Under the pieces are notes generated by a model. The model was given only the letters and a program-made list of their open reading frames with translations, was not told the origin of the DNA and made no database searches. DNA of 64,000 nt, taken from NCBI GenBank assembly GCA_022825505.1, contig JAJDWR010000012.1, positions 1 to 64,000 on the forward strand, given 5' to 3'. Below are positions 61,138 to 64,000 of the stretch, piece after piece. How positions within the stretch are numbered: the first letter of the stretch is position 1; each line of letters begins with the position of its first letter. This DNA comes from Gammaproteobacteria bacterium (lineage in GTDB: Bacteria > Pseudomonadota > Gammaproteobacteria > Steroidobacterales > Rariloculaceae). A program made the position numbers and the translations under genes.

Positions 61138-61575
61138 CGCTCTGACCGGCTGATGATGGCGTACCGGTTGGATAGAGCACCGGCACCCATACATTGTGGC
61201 GTCAGTTGCTTTCGGCATCGATCTTGCCCGACAGAATCTGCAACGGCAGACGTTCCAAGGGGATCGTGAGAAAAAACCGCACGAAGTGGGACACAATCGC
61301 TCTCGCGCCGTGATTTGATATAAACTATAGGTTCGCGGCTCAAGGGTCTTGCGGGCTGTTGCTCCGGTTGCAACGGATGCGGACGCATCGCGAGTTGGAC
61401 TGGTTTCCGGCAGCAGATTGACAGACGAATTTAGCACTTGGTATATAGTCTTGCGGGCACGGGATTGTGTGCCCGGTGCTTGCGTGGCAAGGAGCAAACC
61501 CGACGGACGCGAGTTAGGATTGGGCGCGAAACTCGCGTCTTTCAGGTTAGATTTGTATTCTAAAAAGGGAACGGA
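61138..61575. other. Long hupB leader/intergenic region
   Basis: 438 bp between lon and hupB without a recognised gene. It contains a promoter-like TTGACA (61418-61423), 18-bp spacer and TATATA (61442-61447), about 130 bp before hupB, and an AT-rich patch near 61313-61330. No clear rho-independent terminator for lon was seen. Confidence 0.5.
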
Positions 61576-61848
61576 ATGAACAAAGCGGGACTCATCGAGG
61601 CGGTGGCAGGGGCTGCCAGTCTTTCAAAGGCTGACGCAGGCCGCGCCGTGGACGCCGTTGTGTCCAGCATCGCCTCGACGTTGCAGGGTGGCGATCAGGT
61701 ATCGATTGTTGGATTTGGAACTTTCAGCGTGAAACACCGGGCCGCGCGCACCGGCCGTAGCCCGCGAACAGGAGAAACCATTCAAATTGCAGCCAGGAAT
61801 GTGCCTGGCTTCAAGGCTGGCAAGGCATTGAAGGATGCCGTAAACTGA
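61576..61848 (+). CDS. hupB: DNA-binding protein HU-beta
   Basis: 90-residue histone-like protein. The helical N-terminus [11 protein letters not shown], the beta-arm region [17 protein letters not shown] with RSPRTGE, and the [18 protein letters not shown] end are standard HU. It is in the conserved position after lon. Confidence 0.96.
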   Translation: MNKAGLIEAVAGAASLSKADAGRAVDAVVSSIASTLQGGDQVSIVGFGTFSVKHRAARTGRSPRTGETIQIAARNVPGFKAGKALKDAVN

Positions 61849-61877
61849 CCGGCCGTTACCCGGGGGCTCTCTCCCGG

Positions 61878-61953
61878 GGGTGCTTAGCTCAGCTGGGAGA
61901 GCGTCGCCCTTACAAGGCGAAGGTCGGGGGTTCGATCCCCTCAGCACCCACCA
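61878..61953 (+). tRNA. tRNA-Val (anticodon TAC)
   Basis: 76-nt cloverleaf: acceptor GGGTGCT pairs with AGCACCC, CCA encoded (61951-61953), anticodon TAC within CGCCCTTACAAGGCG, T-loop TTCGATC. Confidence 0.96.
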
Positions 61954-61956
61954 ACC

Positions 61957-62033
61957 GGAGTGGTAGTTCAGCTGGATAGAATACCGGCCTGTCACGCCGG
62001 GGGTCGCGGGTTCGAGTCCCGTCCACTCCGCCA
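61957..62033 (+). tRNA. tRNA-Asp (anticodon GTC)
   Basis: 77-nt cloverleaf: acceptor GGAGTGG pairs with CCACTCC, discriminator G, CCA encoded (62031-62033), anticodon GTC in CCGGCCTGTCACGCCGG. It starts 3 nt after tRNA-Val, so both come from one transcript. Confidence 0.96.
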
Positions 62034-62040
62034 ACTGATC

Positions 62041-62075
62041 AAGGACAGATTTTCGCCTGGCGGAAATCTGTCCTT
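62041..62075 (+). terminator. Hairpin after the tRNA pair
   Basis: AAGGACAGATTT (62041-62052) pairs perfectly with AAATCTGTCCTT (62064-62075) around an 11-nt loop. The downstream T-tract is weak, so termination may be partial, allowing some read-through into ppiD. Confidence 0.65.
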
Positions 62076-62108
62076 ATTGGTTCCAATTCGGCTCAAGGTG
62101 AGAACATC

Positions 62109-64000
62109 ATGCTCCAGTCGATTCGTGAAGGTGTAGGACGATGGGTCGCGGGGATCATCCTTGCGCTCATCGCGGTGGCGTTCATTTTCTGGGGTGTCGA
62201 CCCAACCATCATGGGAACCACCTTTGCCGCCAAGGTCAACGGCGAGAACATTTCGCTGGTCGATTTCGACCGGGCATTGCAGAATCAGCAGAGCCAGTAC
62301 CAGGAACTCTATCGCGTGGAGCTGACCGACGACTTGCAAAGGGCCTTGCGGCTGTCGGTGCTGGAGGATCTCATTCAGGGCGAAGCGCTCGCGCAGCGGG
62401 TGGCCTCGCAGGGCTACCGTGTGTCCGACGCACGGTTGGCCCAGGCCATACGGTCGCTGCCGGAGTTTCAGGTAGGCGGCGATTTCTCCATGGATGTCTA
62501 CAGGTCCCAGCTCACGTTTTCCGGCATTTCGCCGACGGCATTCGAAGAACAGCAGAGAGAACAGCTTGGACTGGGGGAACTGCAAGGCGGCATCGGGATA
62601 TCGGCGTTCTACACGCCCTCGGAATTTGCCCGCTATGTCGAACTGTTCGAGCAGGAGCGGGAAGTCGCCTATGCGCTGTTTCCCGCCGACGCCTTTCTTG
62701 ACCGGGTCGAAGTCGATGAGACGCGGGTGGCGGAATACTACGAGGCCAACAAGGATCGGTTCTTCTCAGAAGAAAATGTCGATATCGAATACCTGGAGTT
62801 GACGCGGGCGGACTTCGCCGGCGACATAGAGGTCACCGACGAGATTCTTGAGACCTACTACGAACAGGAGCAGTTTCGATTCCAGACAGATGAAGACCGC
62901 CGCCCGAGACACATTCTGATCGGTTCCATTGAGGACGATCCGGAAGCCGAAGCCCGCGCGATGGACGTAGTGGCTCGCCTGGATGCCGGCGAGTCCTTCG
63001 AGGATCTTGCGGCAGAACTGTCCGAAGACCCCGGCACCAGCGGTCAGGGCGGCGATCTGGGCTGGCTCAGCCGGGGTACGGGCGTTTTTCAGGACGCCGT
63101 CTTCGACATGGAACTCGGCGAGGTTACGGGGCCGGTCAAATCCGAGTTCGGTTATCACGTGATCCGCCTCGACGACATACGCGAAGGCGAAGTGCGTACC
63201 TTCGATTCCGTAAGAGAGGAACTGGAGGTCGAATACCGTGACGTTCGCGCGGAGGAGTTGTTTTTCGACGCCGCCCAGGAACTGGACGCACTGGCGTTCG
63301 ATGCATTCGACGAATTGGCCTCCGTGGCGTCGGACATGGAATTTCCCCTGCAGACATTTGAAGGACTGACGCGTACGGGGACGGCCAGCCCATTCCCGAT
63401 TGCCGATCCGGCCGTCCAGACGGCGTTCAGCACCGAAGTTCTCGAACTGGGGGAAAACAGCCGGTTGATCGAGATTCTCGACGATCACGTAGCCGTTCTG
63501 CGGGTAACCTCCCACAATCAACCACAGGAACAGCCGCTGGAGGCGGTCAGGACAGAGATCGAAGCTGAACTGGCCAGCATCGCAGCGCAAGAGCTGGCAG
63601 ATGCGGCGGCCGCGGAATTCCTGACACGGGCAGCCGCTCTCCCGGCCGCCGACAGCAGCGACGCTGATTCAACGGACGCCGCCGATCCCGGCGATGCGGA
63701 TGCAACGGTTGTCACCGATTCCACCGATGCAGCAGCGGAGCAGGCTTCTCCCGGCGACGCTGAGTCAGCACAGGAAACAGATTCGGAACCGCCGAGCGCA
63801 CTGGCCGCGCTGGCCGGGGAACTGGGCGGAACCTGGACGGAACGCACATGGCTGCGGCGTACGGATACCGGGGTTCCCGTGGAAATTCTCTCGAGCGTCT
63901 TCAACACCCGCCCGGACAGCGAAGGCGACGAAGTCCGCGAACGGGTTGCTCTGGCCGGCGGCGACGAGGCCGTCGTACTGGTGACCGCGATTCGCCCGGG
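62109..64000 (+). CDS. ppiD: PpiD-type peptidyl-prolyl isomerase, partial
   Basis: The first 630 residues of a periplasmic chaperone anchored by one N-terminal helix (WVAGIILALIAVAFIFWG). A SurA_N-like domain follows, then a parvulin domain (RPRHILIG, EDLAAELSEDPGTSGQGGDLGW, FGYHVIRLDDI). Between about residues 514 and 565 is a low-complexity stretch rich in Ala, Asp, Ser and Thr that is unusual for PpiD. The right edge of the window cuts the gene. The position after hupB is conserved. Confidence 0.93.
   Translation, partial: MLQSIREGVGRWVAGIILALIAVAFIFWGVDPTIMGTTFAAKVNGENISLVDFDRALQNQQSQYQELYRVELTDDLQRALRLSVLEDLIQGEALAQRVASQGYRVSDARLAQAIRSLPEFQVGGDFSMDVYRSQLTFSGISPTAFEEQQREQLGLGELQGGIGISAFYTPSEFARYVELFEQEREVAYALFPADAFLDRVEVDETRVAEYYEANKDRFFSEENVDIEYLELTRADFAGDIEVTDEILETYYEQEQFRFQTDEDRRPRHILIGSIEDDPEAEARAMDVVARLDAGESFEDLAAELSEDPGTSGQGGDLGWLSRGTGVFQDAVFDMELGEVTGPVKSEFGYHVIRLDDIREGEVRTFDSVREELEVEYRDVRAEELFFDAAQELDALAFDAFDELASVASDMEFPLQTFEGLTRTGTASPFPIADPAVQTAFSTEVLELGENSRLIEILDDHVAVLRVTSHNQPQEQPLEAVRTEIEAELASIAAQELADAAAAEFLTRAAALPAADSSDADSTDAADPGDADATVVTDSTDAAAEQASPGDAESAQETDSEPPSALAALAGELGGTWTERTWLRRTDTGVPVEILSSVFNTRPDSEGDEVRERVALAGGDEAVVLVTAIRP

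Noticed and set aside
61857..61880. CCCGGG-rich inverted repeat after hupB as a terminator
   Set aside because: Arms are short and self-complementary, there is no T-tract, and it merges into the tRNA-Val acceptor stem.

Overview
The window looks like a chromosomal segment of a GC-rich, free-living or host-associated Gammaproteobacterium. The best taxonomic evidence is the right-hand end, which has the gammaproteobacterial order tRNA-Leu, tig, clpP, clpX, lon, hupB, tRNA-Val, tRNA-Asp, ppiD. TonB-dependent uptake, a FadE-type acyl-CoA dehydrogenase and many catabolic genes suggest a versatile heterotroph. No insertion sequence, CRISPR array, replication origin or rRNA was seen. The species cannot be named from the sequence.

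Layout. 1-2174: a truncated ABC exporter and an NhaA antiporter. 2185-10044: a photo-oxidative stress locus. An ECF sigma factor and its ChrR-type zinc anti-sigma factor diverge from a six-gene operon whose genes overlap by 4 bp (FAD amine oxidase, DUF1365, MFS, DUF3833, SDR, cyclopropane/methyl-fatty-acid synthase), followed by a pyrimidine-dimer glycosylase. Two back-to-back promoters of the sigma factor's own type lie between the two arms. 10295-17583: prpC, an alpha/beta hydrolase, an arylmalonate-decarboxylase-like protein, and an operon of cupin, hydantoinase-like amidohydrolase and maleamate-amidase-like hydrolase with a divergent LysR. 17621-32056: an acyl-CoA catabolic region with two HMG-CoA-lyase-family genes, two class III CoA-transferases, LeuCD-type hydratase subunits, an aldehyde dehydrogenase, a CpeT-like protein, an MDR reductase, an MFS carrier and a GntR/UTRA regulator. 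It also holds a decayed HicAB module and an ATPase fossil.

32261-37792 is a scarred accessory stretch. A nitrilase tail is fused to a GntR tail, next to an ATPase plus DUF4276 (TOPRIM-like) pair that resembles known defence pairs, a nonsense-mutated pentapeptide-repeat gene, and an intact nitrilase/DUF1330 operon. 37926-52892: secreted VOC and DUF1838 proteins; a tightly overlapping redox operon (Tat-exported flavin amine oxidase, cytochrome c lipoprotein, FAD oxidase, hydrolase); a TonB receptor; a prpD fossil; a cysteine-dioxygenase-like gene; and a VOC-VOC-MFS-fadE run. 53075-54876: a secreted DUF6152 protein and MtfA. 55045-64000: housekeeping proteostasis genes and tRNAs.

Main ideas. 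First, the divergent ECF promoters would place both start codons at the transcription start, giving leaderless messages. Second, cyclic-imide hydrolase, half-amidase, LeuCD-type hydratase, CoA-transferase, HMG-CoA-lyase-type aldolase and methylcitrate synthase can be read as a route for alkyl-maleimide or citraconate-type compounds. Third, AT-rich TGATAT/ATATCA elements recur at most catabolic promoters here and may mark a shared regulon. The last two are inferences that need experiments.
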